Of a stretch of 64,000 bases of DNA, positions 39,524-48,290 are shown piece by piece. Numbering within the stretch: the stretch's first letter is position 1; each line of letters opens with the position of its first letter. The position numbers were made by a program, and so were the translations under genes. The stretch is taken from assembly GCF_004803465.1 (NCBI RefSeq), contig NZ_SRSF01000002.1:372001-436000 (forward strand), written 5' to 3'. Under the pieces are notes generated by a model. That model did not search any database. It was given only the letters and a program-made list of their open reading frames with translations, and had not been told where the DNA came from. Source of the stretch: Neolewinella litorea. GTDB taxonomy: Bacteria; Bacteroidota; Bacteroidia; Chitinophagales; Saprospiraceae.

Positions 39524-40000
39524 TCAGGCGCCTTCCTCCTCCGCCACCGGTGCATCCAGCAGCATCGACCGGTGGGGTATCCCATCCTCATCGTAGATCT
39601 CCCCTACCCCTACGAATCCCAGACTGCCGTAGAACGACTGCAGATGTGCCTGGGCACCGATCTTGATGGGTTGCACGCCGTAGCGCTCGTACAGTATCCT
39701 GATGGACTCTTGCATGAGTGGACGGCCCAGCCCCTGTCCGCGCGCCGAGGGTGCGGTGATGACGCGTCCGATGCTGGCGTACTCCGGGTACGAAATTCCC
39801 TTCTGCAGGATCCGGGTGTAGGCCACCACCTTTCCCTCCCGGGTGCCAACTACGTGCAGGGCGGCCTGGTCCTTGCCATCGGCGTCCAGGTACCAGCAGG
39901 TCTGTTCCACCACGAATACTTCCTGCCGCAGGGCCAGGATGGCGTACAGCAGGTGAACGTCGAGCTCGTCAAAGGTGTAGACCTTCCAGTTGACCGGCAT
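39524..40000 (-). CDS. elaA: ElaA-like GNAT acetyltransferase
   Basis: A 158-residue GNAT protein. The N-terminus WKVYTFDELDVHLLYAILAL, followed by RQEVFVVEQTCWYLDADGKD, is typical of the ElaA family. The acetyl-CoA loop is IGRVITAPSARGQGLGRPLM. The ATG at 40000 is used because ElaA proteins start at this point. Substrate unknown. Confidence 0.88.
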   Translation of the reverse strand: MPVNWKVYTFDELDVHLLYAILALRQEVFVVEQTCWYLDADGKDQAALHVVGTREGKVVAYTRILQKGISYPEYASIGRVITAPSARGQGLGRPLMQESIRILYERYGVQPIKIGAQAHLQSFYGSLGFVGVGEIYDEDGIPHRSMLLDAPVAEEEGA

Positions 40001-40116
40001 GGAGTAGACTTTCGCGGCAAGATCGGGAGTCGCAGCCAAACGGCTCGGCTATCTTTGGGTTTTCTCCGCACCCGCGGACGCGCCCGCAACCCTTCACACC
40101 CCAAACGCCCCGCCCC

Positions 40117-41208
40117 ATGCGCTACTACATAATTGCCGGTGAAGCCTCGGGCGACCTCCACGGTGCCCGGCTGGTGACGGCCCTGCGCGAGCTAGACCCG
40201 GAGGCGGAAATTCGGGCCTGGGGCGGCGACCTGATGCGGGAGGCCGGTGCGGAGGTGGTAAAGCACTACCGCGATCTGGCCTTTATGGGCTTCGTGGAGG
40301 TGGTAATGAACCTGCGCACCATCATGGCCAACTTCCGGGAGTGCCAGGCCGATATTGAGGCCTTCGCACCCGACCGGCTCGTACTGATCGACTACCCCGG
40401 TTTCAACCTGCGCATCGCCAAGTGGGCCCGCCCGCGGGGCTTCGACATCAGCTACTACATCAGTCCGCAGATCTGGGCCTGGCACACCAGCCGCGTCCAC
40501 CAGGTGAAGGCGAACGTGGACCGCATGCTGGTGATCCTGCCCTTTGAGGAAGAATTTTACGCCCGGTACGGCGTCAAAGCGACCTTCGTAGGTCACCCCC
40601 TGCTCGACGTGGTCCGGGAAGTGGAGCACCGCACGCCCACCCATATTGCTTTGCTGCCCGGCTCACGGAAGCAGGAAATCAGCCGCAGTTTGCCCGTCAT
40701 GCTGGCCGCCGCGGCCGAACTGCCCGACCAGCGTTACGTCATTGCCGGGGCGCCGAGCCAGGACCGCGAAGTGTACGCCCGTATCATGGAGCAGTCCGCG
40801 CGCCCCCCGCAACTGGAACTAGTCAGCGGCCGCACCTACGAAGTGCTGTCCGGGGCAAAAGCGGCGGCCGTCACGAGCGGGACCGCCACCCTGGAAACGG
40901 CGCTTTTCGGCGTGCCGCAGGTTGTGTGCTACCGCGGCAACCCGCTGAACTACTGGCTGGCGCGCCGCCTGGTGGCCAGCCGTATCAAGTACATTTCGCT
41001 GGTAAACCTGGTCATGGACCGCGAGGTAGTGCCCGAGCTGATCCAGCAGGAATTTACGGCCCATCGGCTCCGGGAGGAGCTGCAAAAAACAATTGCCGGC
41101 CCCAAACGGGACCGGCAACTGCGGGATCTGGCCGAACTGCGCCGCACCCTCGGCGAGGGTGGCGCGGCCGCGCGGGCGGCGGCGGCCATTATCGATCGAA
41201 AGGATTAA
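40117..41208 (+). CDS. lpxB: Lipid-A-disaccharide synthase LpxB
   Basis: LpxB condenses UDP-diacylglucosamine and lipid X in lipid A synthesis at the inner membrane. The 363-residue protein begins with YIIAGEASGDLHGARLV and contains MGFVEVVMNL, IDYPGFNLRIAKWA, YYISPQIWAWHTSRV, HPLLD, LLPGSRKQEI and SGTATLETALFGVPQVV, the standard family blocks. Its TAA overlaps the TAA of the convergent gene (TTAA at 41205-41208). Confidence 0.97.
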   Translation: MRYYIIAGEASGDLHGARLVTALRELDPEAEIRAWGGDLMREAGAEVVKHYRDLAFMGFVEVVMNLRTIMANFRECQADIEAFAPDRLVLIDYPGFNLRIAKWARPRGFDISYYISPQIWAWHTSRVHQVKANVDRMLVILPFEEEFYARYGVKATFVGHPLLDVVREVEHRTPTHIALLPGSRKQEISRSLPVMLAAAAELPDQRYVIAGAPSQDREVYARIMEQSARPPQLELVSGRTYEVLSGAKAAAVTSGTATLETALFGVPQVVCYRGNPLNYWLARRLVASRIKYISLVNLVMDREVVPELIQQEFTAHRLREELQKTIAGPKRDRQLRDLAELRRTLGEGGAAARAAAAIIDRKD

Positions 41209-41633
41209 GCGTTGCCGAAAATCACCAGCAGGGCGTAGATCAGTCCGGGCAGGTAGAACAGCAGGGTAAGCAGCAGGGCGATCCAGAATTTGCTGTTGAG
41301 TTCACCCTGGTGCACCAGTACGGCCACGGGGGGCAGCAGGATGGCGAGGATGACCAGCAGAATGGTGTTGGTGTCGGCGTCCTGGTAGTCGTTCAGGGCT
41401 TGCTTGACGGCATCGCGCTGCTCGCGCTTCAGTTCACGGCGTTCCTTTCCGCTCATCTCCTTGAGCGATTCACGGTATTCGCGGGCGGCCTCCAGGGCTT
41501 CGGCTTCGGTAGGTGTGGTTGCGGCGGATTCGCCGGCCGGGGCATTCGGACCGGGGACGACGATGGCGGCCTGAAGGCTGCCGAAGAACATCGTCACCAG
41601 CAACAAGCTGAGGGTAAAGTAGCGTGTGCTCAT
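41205..41633 (-). CDS. YqaE/Pmp3-type membrane protein with signal peptide
   Basis: The 142-residue protein has a signal peptide (RYFTLSLLLVTMFFGSLQAA), a Glu/Arg-rich helical middle (about 45-85), and a C-terminal Pmp3/YqaE domain (LLVILAILLPPVAVLVHQGE...FWIALLLTLLFYLPGLIYAL) with two membrane helices. Pmp3 proteins influence membrane potential. The extension before Pmp3 is common in Bacteroidota. The ATG at 41633 gives the signal peptide. Confidence 0.82.
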   Translation of the reverse strand: MSTRYFTLSLLLVTMFFGSLQAAIVVPGPNAPAGESAATTPTEAEALEAAREYRESLKEMSGKERRELKREQRDAVKQALNDYQDADTNTILLVILAILLPPVAVLVHQGELNSKFWIALLLTLLFYLPGLIYALLVIFGNA

Positions 41634-41726
41634 AGGAATGTGGGAGTTATGTATCGGCAATATTGCCATTCCCACAAACCGGGTTTGCCGGGCAAGGTTT
41701 GTTACTGAACCGGTGTTTTTGCGCTC

Positions 41727-42590
41727 CTAGAAGGAGTAACAGCCATTTCCGCCCCCACCCCAGTTGCCCAGGCGGATGCCCAGGGTGAGGTTGATGAGGA
41801 AGTAGAAGTCGTTGGACCCACCCCCACGGGCGTAGACCAGATCGGAGGGTGCCTCGGCGGGATCCACCACCGGATTGGAGAAATAGGCGCCTTGCGTGCT
41901 GGATAGCGGATTGGAGAGTACGTCAATATAGTTGACGCGGCGGCCGGAGACGTCGTCGAGGTAATCGGTACCCGTAAAGCGGCCGCTCACCTCACCGCCT
42001 ACCACAAAACGCTCACCGAGCTTGGCGCGTACGCCGCCGCCCACATGGATGGTGGTGATGTCCAGTTCGTAGGGAACGGGATCGTAATTGCCGCCGCTCA
42101 CGCCCTGGGCTTCGGTGCGCAGGGGCTGCAGGTCGTAGTACACGCCGTCGATTTGCGATTGGGGGTTGAAGGAGGTACGCCCGATGCCACCCATGATGTA
42201 CGGGGCAACGAAACGGTCTTCGGGATCGCCGAGGTAGAAAAGGTCGAGCTCCACGGCCAGGTTGAATTCCCGGATCTTGGAACGGAAGTCGCGCGTGAAG
42301 GTGATCGATTGGCCGGTCTCGTCGGGCAGCGCCGTTTCCCGCTCCGCGGCGATATTACCGAAGATGCCGTTGAAACGGAAACCCACGCGGCTGATGGGCC
42401 GGTACCGCAGGTAGAAACCGCCGAAAGTGTTCCAATCCTTGAGGAAACCAAGGTTCGGGTCGCTCAGGTCGCCGTTATAGGGCATGTCGCCCCCCTGGAC
42501 ACCGAGTTCGAAATATTGCTGCGCCGCTAGCTTTGGAGACACCATCAGGCCCAGGGCCAACAGGAGACTGAAGTAGATCGATGTTTTCAT
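41727..42590 (-). CDS. DUF6089-like outer membrane beta-barrel protein
   Basis: The 287-residue protein has a signal peptide (IYFSLLLALGLMVSPKLAAQ), then FELGVQGGDMPYNGDLSDPN and beta strands with a barrel pattern (FYLRYRPISRVGFRFNGIFG, EFNLAVELDLFYL, PYIMGGIGRTSFNPQ, TIHVGGGVRAKLGERFVVGGE). It ends in an aromatic residue (CYSF). This layout fits DUF6089 proteins of Bacteroidota. The ATG at 42590 is the only start giving a signal peptide. Possibly a component linked to surface proteins; role unknown. Confidence 0.78.
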   Translation of the reverse strand: MKTSIYFSLLLALGLMVSPKLAAQQYFELGVQGGDMPYNGDLSDPNLGFLKDWNTFGGFYLRYRPISRVGFRFNGIFGNIAAERETALPDETGQSITFTRDFRSKIREFNLAVELDLFYLGDPEDRFVAPYIMGGIGRTSFNPQSQIDGVYYDLQPLRTEAQGVSGGNYDPVPYELDITTIHVGGGVRAKLGERFVVGGEVSGRFTGTDYLDDVSGRRVNYIDVLSNPLSSTQGAYFSNPVVDPAEAPSDLVYARGGGSNDFYFLINLTLGIRLGNWGGGGNGCYSF

Positions 42591-42885
42591 TGGAGGGTAA
42601 TTGGAATCAAATTCGTTGCAAAAGATCAAAAGGGTGCGATGCCTAATAAACTTTCCGGGGCACCTTAAAATTGTAGCAGCCCTGAGACGAGGGCACAAAG
42701 CAAAAGGTCACATTCCATCGGATAGCGACGGGGCGTGGGGAATCGATCGTGTAGTCAGAAAGAATAACTGCCGCCAGCAAGCTGCACGACACATTTCACC
42801 CGTTAGTACCCCGCTTCTTCACAGAATGTTCAAAATAACCGCCGCGCGTCACCTTTTGCCGCCGAATGCGTTTCCTTTGTGAAAC
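42591..42885. other. Divergent promoter region, no gene
   Basis: This gap of 295 bp separates the divergent DUF6089 and ABC transporter genes and should hold both promoters. No ORF or structure stands out. Confidence 0.4.
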
Positions 42886-44706
42886 ATGGTTACTACCCCC
42901 CAACAACCCGAAGCAGCCAAGCCGCGGATCACCAGGGATCGCCTGCACCGGTCGATGCGCATCTTCGACTATGTGTGGCGGTACCGCTGGCTGTTCCTGC
43001 TCAGTTTTGTGATTTTGGGCATCAGCAGCCTGGTTTTCCTCACGATCCTGCAGTTGCCGGGGGAAGCCCTGAACGTCTACCAGGGCAAGGGCAATTACGG
43101 CCTGACCATCGACCAGATTTTCCTGTTGCTCACGGCCCTGATCATCGTTCAGGCCCCGCTCAGTTTTTTCCGCGTCCGCATCCAGGCCATCGTGAGCGAA
43201 CGGGCCATGGCGGCCCTGCGGAAGGACCTCTTTTCCAAGATATTGCGCCTCAACATCCCCTTCTTCGAGCGCAGCCGGGTGGGTGAGCTCACCAGCCGCA
43301 TCACCAACGACATCACGCAGATTCAGGGGATCTTCAGCCTTACGCTGACGGAGTTCGCGCGCCAGATCATCATTCTGGTCGGCGCGATCACCTACATCCT
43401 CTTCACCATGTACAAGCTGGCGCTGGTCAGCCTGCTCATCTTCCCGGCCGTGGTGGTGGCGGCCATGGTATTCGGCAAATACCTGCGGCGCATGACCAAG
43501 GAGCGGCAGGAGAAGTTGGCCCAGTCCAACGTGATCGTAGAAGAGACCCTCCAGAGTATCGCCACGGTCAAGGCCTACACCAACGAAGACTTCGAGCTCG
43601 AACGCTACGCGCGCAGCATCGATGAGACGGTCGACATCTCCATCCGCACGGCCAACGTGCGCGGCCTCTTTTCGGCCTTCATCGTCACCGTCATGTTTGG
43701 CGCGCTGTTCTTCATCATTTACCGGGCCATACTACTGGTTGAAGCCGGTGACCTGCCGGTGGGCGACCTCTTTTCCTTCGTGGTCTTTACGGCCATCATC
43801 GGGGCGGGCATCGCCAGTCTGGGCAATTTCTACAGCGAGATCGTCTCCGCCCTCGGCGCTTCCGACCGGGTGGTCGACATTCTGGAAAGCCACGAAACAG
43901 AAGAGGTGGCGCGGACGCAGGTACCGGGTCCACGGCTGGCCGCCACAACCGGTGGTTCCTTCGCCGGGGCCATCCACTACCGCAACGTCGGCTTCTCCTA
44001 CCCCACCCGACCCGACGTGACCGTACTCTCGGACATCGACCTCCGGGTAGCCCCGGGCGAGAAAGTAGCCCTGGTCGGCGCCAGCGGCAGCGGCAAGTCT
44101 ACCCTGGTGAAGCTTCTGCTCCGCTTCTACCCCGTTACCCAGGGCGTGATCACCGTCGACGGCCGCAACATTGAGGATTTCAACCTGCACGATTACCGCG
44201 ACCAACTCGCGCTCGTGCCGCAGGAAGTACTGCTGTTCGGCGGCACCATCCGCGAGAACATCACCTACGGCAACCTGACCGCCACCGAGGCCCAGATCCG
44301 CGAGGCAGCCCGCAAGGCCAATGCCCTGGACTTCATCGACGGCTTCCCGGAAGGGATGGATACACTCGTCGGCGACCGTGGTATCCAGCTAAGCGGCGGA
44401 CAGCGTCAGCGCGTCGCCATTGCCCGCGCCATCCTGAAGGACCCCCGGATCCTATTGCTCGATGAAGCCACCAGTAGCCTGGACGCCGAAAGTGAGCGCG
44501 TAGTACAGGAAGCGCTGGACAACCTCATGGAAGGCCGCACGAGCATCATCATCGCCCACCGGCTGGCGACCATCCGCGACGTCGACCGCATATACGTGAT
44601 CGAAAACGGCACCATCGTCGAGTCCGGCACCCACCACGAACTGAGCGGCCGCCCCCACGGTGCGTACTCCGCCCTCGCCCGCCTGCAATTCGACCTGGCC
44701 GAATGA
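42886..44706 (+). CDS. ABC exporter with fused ATPase (MsbA/lipid exporter-like)
   Basis: A 606-residue half-transporter: six membrane helices in residues about 35-315, then an ATP-binding domain with Walker A VGASGSGKST, signature LSGGQRQRVAIARAIL, Walker B ILLLDEATSSLD and H-loop IIIAHRLATI. It should work as a homodimer in the inner membrane. Nearby lpxB and murB suggest envelope lipid or lipid A export, but multidrug or peptide export is also possible. Its end overlaps murB by 4 bp. Confidence 0.9.
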   Translation: MVTTPQQPEAAKPRITRDRLHRSMRIFDYVWRYRWLFLLSFVILGISSLVFLTILQLPGEALNVYQGKGNYGLTIDQIFLLLTALIIVQAPLSFFRVRIQAIVSERAMAALRKDLFSKILRLNIPFFERSRVGELTSRITNDITQIQGIFSLTLTEFARQIIILVGAITYILFTMYKLALVSLLIFPAVVVAAMVFGKYLRRMTKERQEKLAQSNVIVEETLQSIATVKAYTNEDFELERYARSIDETVDISIRTANVRGLFSAFIVTVMFGALFFIIYRAILLVEAGDLPVGDLFSFVVFTAIIGAGIASLGNFYSEIVSALGASDRVVDILESHETEEVARTQVPGPRLAATTGGSFAGAIHYRNVGFSYPTRPDVTVLSDIDLRVAPGEKVALVGASGSGKSTLVKLLLRFYPVTQGVITVDGRNIEDFNLHDYRDQLALVPQEVLLFGGTIRENITYGNLTATEAQIREAARKANALDFIDGFPEGMDTLVGDRGIQLSGGQRQRVAIARAILKDPRILLLDEATSSLDAESERVVQEALDNLMEGRTSIIIAHRLATIRDVDRIYVIENGTIVESGTHHELSGRPHGAYSALARLQFDLAE

Positions 44707-45692
44707 GGGAGTATGTCGACCTGCGCCGCTGCAACACCTTCGGCCTGCCCGCCGTGGCCGAACGCTACCTGCCCCTGACCGACCTAGCGCAACTGGAAGG
44801 TCCGGAGTTCCGGCAATCCCCCACCCTCGTACTCGGTGGCGGCAGCAACCTGTTGCTGCTGGAAGAGATCCCCGGACTCACCGTCCACGTCCTGCTGAGC
44901 GGCATCGCCTGGTCCGACGGTCGCGGCCGCTTTCGCGTGCTGGCAGGGACCGACTGGAATCAGTTCGTCCGCTATACCCTCGACACCGGCTTTCCCGGGA
45001 TGGAGAACCTCATCCTCATCCCCGGCACGGTGGGTGCCGCTCCCGTACAGAATATCGGTGCCTACGGCGCGGAGGTTTCCGAATTCATCACCGCCGTCCA
45101 AGCCTGGGAGTTCGGGCGCGGCATGGTGGAGTTGTCGCCGGAGGACTGCGCCTTCGGCTACCGCGACAGCCACTTCAAACGCGAGCCCGGCCGGTACCTG
45201 ATCACCGCCGTGGATTTTGATCTGAGCCGGCGGCGACCTCTTAAACTGGAATACGGAGCCATCAACGCCGAGTTGGAAGCCGAGGGCATCACCGACCCGA
45301 CGCCCCGCGACGTGGCGAATGCGGTGACCCGGATTCGGCGCAGCAAGCTGCCCGACTGGTTCTTCTACGGCAACAGCGGCAGCTTCTTCAAGAATCCGGT
45401 GGTTTCCCGCGGTCAGTACACCGCCCTGCAGACCGAGTACCCCGACTTGCCCGCCTACCCCATCGACGCCGACCACGTGAAACTTCCCGCCGGATGGCTG
45501 ATTGACCGGGCCGGCCTGCGCGGCGCGGGCACCGAAACGGTCGGCACCTACGAGCGGCAGGCACTGGTGATGGTGAACCGCGGTGGAGCGACGGGCCGCG
45601 ACGTCCTCTCCTTCAGCGAACGGGTACGTGGAGAAGTGAAGGGCAAATTTGGCGTAGAAATCGAACGCGAGGTCCAGCTGTTTCCCGCCTGA
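44703..45692 (+). CDS. murB: UDP-N-acetylmuramate dehydrogenase MurB
   Basis: MurB reduces UDP-GlcNAc-enolpyruvate to UDP-MurNAc for peptidoglycan. The 329-residue FAD enzyme shows RRCNTFGLPAVAERYLP, LVLGGGSNLLLLE, LILIPGTVGAAPVQNIGAYG, YRDSHFKRE, GNSGSFFKNPVVS (catalytic Ser) and LPAGWLIDRAGLRG. The ATG overlaps the end of the ABC gene (ATGA), suggesting coupling. Confidence 0.96.
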   Translation: MREYVDLRRCNTFGLPAVAERYLPLTDLAQLEGPEFRQSPTLVLGGGSNLLLLEEIPGLTVHVLLSGIAWSDGRGRFRVLAGTDWNQFVRYTLDTGFPGMENLILIPGTVGAAPVQNIGAYGAEVSEFITAVQAWEFGRGMVELSPEDCAFGYRDSHFKREPGRYLITAVDFDLSRRRPLKLEYGAINAELEAEGITDPTPRDVANAVTRIRRSKLPDWFFYGNSGSFFKNPVVSRGQYTALQTEYPDLPAYPIDADHVKLPAGWLIDRAGLRGAGTETVGTYERQALVMVNRGGATGRDVLSFSERVRGEVKGKFGVEIEREVQLFPA

Positions 45693-45793
45693 GCAGGACA
45701 AAATGCAATCATGCTGAGGTTTCGGACCGGCACCGCTCGTGTGCCGGCCTGGCCGCGTAAAACATCAACGGGCCAAACCGGCTTTTACCGCAA

Positions 45794-46984
45794 ATGTCAA
45801 TTGTGGTCAACCGACCTGTCCTTATCCTTCCCGTGCTATCGCTGGCGGACGCCATTCACCCCGCCTGCCGGTTATCCGTAACCGTTCCGGCCAAGGATGA
45901 AGCCGATTACATCCTGCCTACCCTGGAGGCGCTGCGCCGGCAGACCGACTTTATGGGCAATCCCCTAGACCCCGACACCTACGAAGTCATCCTCCTGGCC
46001 AACAACTGCTCGGACGCTACCGCGGAGGTGGCACGAGCCTACGGCACCCGCTACCCGGATTTCCACCTCCACGTCGCCGAAATCACCCTGACCGGAGACC
46101 TGGCCTGCGTCGGCGTCGCCCGCAAACTGATGATGGACGAAGCCGCCCGCCGCCTCCCGCCCGGGGGGATCGTAGCGATGACCGACGCCGATACGCAGTT
46201 GGACCCCCACTGGGTGTACGCTACCCTGCGGGCGTTCGATCGCGGGGCCCACGCCGTGGGTGGCCGCATCGTCGTTCCCCGGAGCGGCCGTACGGGTTAC
46301 CGCAAGATCCATCTCCAGGACGTCACCTACCGAAGCCTGCAGGCGCTGGTGGAACACATGATCGACCCCAGCGACGAAGACCCCTGGCCTCGGCACTTCC
46401 AGCACTACGGGCCCAGTCTGGCGGTGCGGGTGGAGGACTACCGGGCCTGCGGCGGCATGCCTCCCGTAAAGTGTATCGAGGACGCCGCTTTCGCCTGGGC
46501 TCTGGAGCGGATCGACGTGCAGTTCGTCCATGATCCTGCGGTGAAGGTCTATACCTCGGATCGCCGGAGTGAGCGCGTCGAGGGGGTAGCCTTCAGTCAT
46601 GCCCTCGACGAGTGGACACGCATGCAGTCTGCCGGCCGGCAGCCCGTGGTATTCGGCCTGCAACACTGCATCAATCTCTACAAATGGAAAGTAGCCCTGC
46701 GCCGGGCTTTTCAGGAGCGTCGCATCGCTGGACTCCCTGCCCTGGTGGACCTGGCGGCGTATCTGGACATGCCTTCCGGGGAATTGCAGCGACGGGTGGC
46801 GGAGGCACCTACCTTCGGTGCGCTTTACCTGGAGATCCGGCAGATGCTGGAGCGGACGCATGCCTTTTCGGACAGCCCGTTCCCGGAGGCCATTCGTGAC
46901 CTGCGGCGGTTTACCCGTGCGACCTGGTCAGCCCTTTCTTCTTCCACACGTCCAGGCGGTACCGGTCTGCACGACTGCCCTTGA
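45794..46984 (+). CDS. Family 2 glycosyltransferase
   Basis: The 396-residue protein has a GT-A fold start LSVTVPAKDEADYILPTLEAL, the NNCSDATAEVARAYG segment, and VAMTDADTQLDPHWV (DxD metal site). The region PWPRHFQHYGPSLAVRVEDYRACGGMPPVKCIEDAAF holds the ED acceptor motif. The C-terminal 130 residues are helical and unassigned. It overlaps the convergent PIG-L/methyltransferase gene by 74 bp at the 3' end. With the next two genes it forms a likely cluster for a modified glycan or glycolipid. Confidence 0.85.
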   Translation: MSIVVNRPVLILPVLSLADAIHPACRLSVTVPAKDEADYILPTLEALRRQTDFMGNPLDPDTYEVILLANNCSDATAEVARAYGTRYPDFHLHVAEITLTGDLACVGVARKLMMDEAARRLPPGGIVAMTDADTQLDPHWVYATLRAFDRGAHAVGGRIVVPRSGRTGYRKIHLQDVTYRSLQALVEHMIDPSDEDPWPRHFQHYGPSLAVRVEDYRACGGMPPVKCIEDAAFAWALERIDVQFVHDPAVKVYTSDRRSERVEGVAFSHALDEWTRMQSAGRQPVVFGLQHCINLYKWKVALRRAFQERRIAGLPALVDLAAYLDMPSGELQRRVAEAPTFGALYLEIRQMLERTHAFSDSPFPEAIRDLRRFTRATWSALSSSTRPGGTGLHDCP

Positions 46985-48290
46985 CCCGTTCGAAGCCGGT
47001 GAGTTTGCGCGCGAAAGCTTCGTGTACCTCATCGCCCGTGAGCGGGTAGTCGGGGACATAGGGAGTATAATGCACCAACAGCAGCACGCCCCCCGGCCGT
47101 AGGGAATTCTGAATAAGGTCAATGGCGCGCTCAAGGTCGGTGTAGCTCCAGTAGTAGCCCACTTCGGACAGCACCACCAGGTTGAAGCTACCTTCCGGAA
47201 ATTCCTGCGGGATGGACAGTCGGCGTAATTCCACGTGGATTTGGTTCGCCAATCGGTCCCGAGCGCGCTCCAATGCCGCCTCGCTGACGTCCACCGCCAG
47301 CAGTTCCTCGCAGCGCTCGGCAAGCTGCTCCGTCAGTACCCCGATGGAACAGCCGATCTCGAGGGCGCGGTCGTACCGTCCGAGGGGAAGCGCGGCCAGG
47401 GTGGCGGCGTACTTGCCGCGCTCGTATTCACTGGTCTCGAATTGCCAGGGGTCTTCGCTGCCCTGATAGATCGCCGCGAAATACTCCCCACCCAAACTGC
47501 GGTGGCGCTTCTCCGCGGGTTCAAAGTAGATCTCGCGGGGCCGGGTGAAGTGGCCAATCATGGACTCCGACAGCTGGAAGCCCGAGGCGTCATCGTCGAT
47601 GACCCCGTTCCACTGGGAGGCGTGGGCCCGGATGGCCTCCACTTTACGGTTCACGACATCGGCAATATCCAGCGACCAGGTGATCATTTCTTCTTGCCGG
47701 GGAAGATCTCCGGTATTCTTCGCCTCCCACATCCAGACGGGGTATTCCACCCAGCGGATGCCCGGACCGATCCGGTTAACCGCCGCGCGGCAGATGTCCC
47801 AGGTGGCGCGGTGATCTTCGTGGAGATCGCGGCGCCAGGGTACTACAAAGGTATCGGGGGACCACTGCCGGACCATTTCGGTCATGGATTCCACCGCGGG
47901 GGCGAAGGCCGGGTGCCCCTCACCCGGCACACGTCCGTCGGGCAGCCGCAGGAAGTGTACACGGTCTTCCGGAACGCCGAGGACACTGCATGCGGCCAGG
48001 GCTTCGCGTTCGCGCAGGGCGGTCCTTTCCTCCGAACTGAACTTTTGGGAATTGGGGTGCGACATGGAGCCATCGCTCACGAAGACCACCCTAACCTCCT
48101 GCCCGCGGTCGGTGAGGTGGAGAATGAGGCCGCCACAGCCCAGCGATTCATCGTCGGGATGGGGGCTGAACACTATGGTCGACCTCCAGGCGGCGAGGTC
48201 GCCCACGGGATGGTCGGGGGCTTGCTCGTACAGGGCATCCTTACGACCCGCTACGTGACCGGGATCAGTGGGCAGCGGGACCATGGCCAT
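46911..48290 (-). CDS. PIG-L deacetylase fused to NodS-like methyltransferase
   Basis: The 459-residue protein joins two domains. Residues about 35-240 form a PIG-L/LmbE zinc deacetylase (VFSPHPDDESLGCGGLI, and PWRRDLHEDHRATWDI with the second His site). Residues about 270-450 form a SAM-dependent methyltransferase of the NodS type (ALEIGCSIGVLTEQLAERC, LLAVDVSEAALERAR, FNLVVLSEVGYYW). This suggests N-deacetylation of a sugar followed by N-methylation in one chain, as in Nod-factor-like chemistry. It overlaps the acyl-CoA-dehydrogenase-like gene by 26 bp and should be co-transcribed with it. Confidence 0.88.
   Translation of the reverse strand: MAMVPLPTDPGHVAGRKDALYEQAPDHPVGDLAAWRSTIVFSPHPDDESLGCGGLILHLTDRGQEVRVVFVSDGSMSHPNSQKFSSEERTALREREALAACSVLGVPEDRVHFLRLPDGRVPGEGHPAFAPAVESMTEMVRQWSPDTFVVPWRRDLHEDHRATWDICRAAVNRIGPGIRWVEYPVWMWEAKNTGDLPRQEEMITWSLDIADVVNRKVEAIRAHASQWNGVIDDDASGFQLSESMIGHFTRPREIYFEPAEKRHRSLGGEYFAAIYQGSEDPWQFETSEYERGKYAATLAALPLGRYDRALEIGCSIGVLTEQLAERCEELLAVDVSEAALERARDRLANQIHVELRRLSIPQEFPEGSFNLVVLSEVGYYWSYTDLERAIDLIQNSLRPGGVLLLVHYTPYVPDYPLTGDEVHEAFARKLTGFERVKGSRADRYRLDVWKKKGLTRSHG

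Noticed and set aside
39256-39591. 111-codon minus-strand ORF in the long gap, and RNase P RNA
   Set aside because: The peptide is Pro/Arg-rich noise, and the conserved RNase P boxes (GAGGAAAGTCC and ACAGAAA) are not present on either strand.
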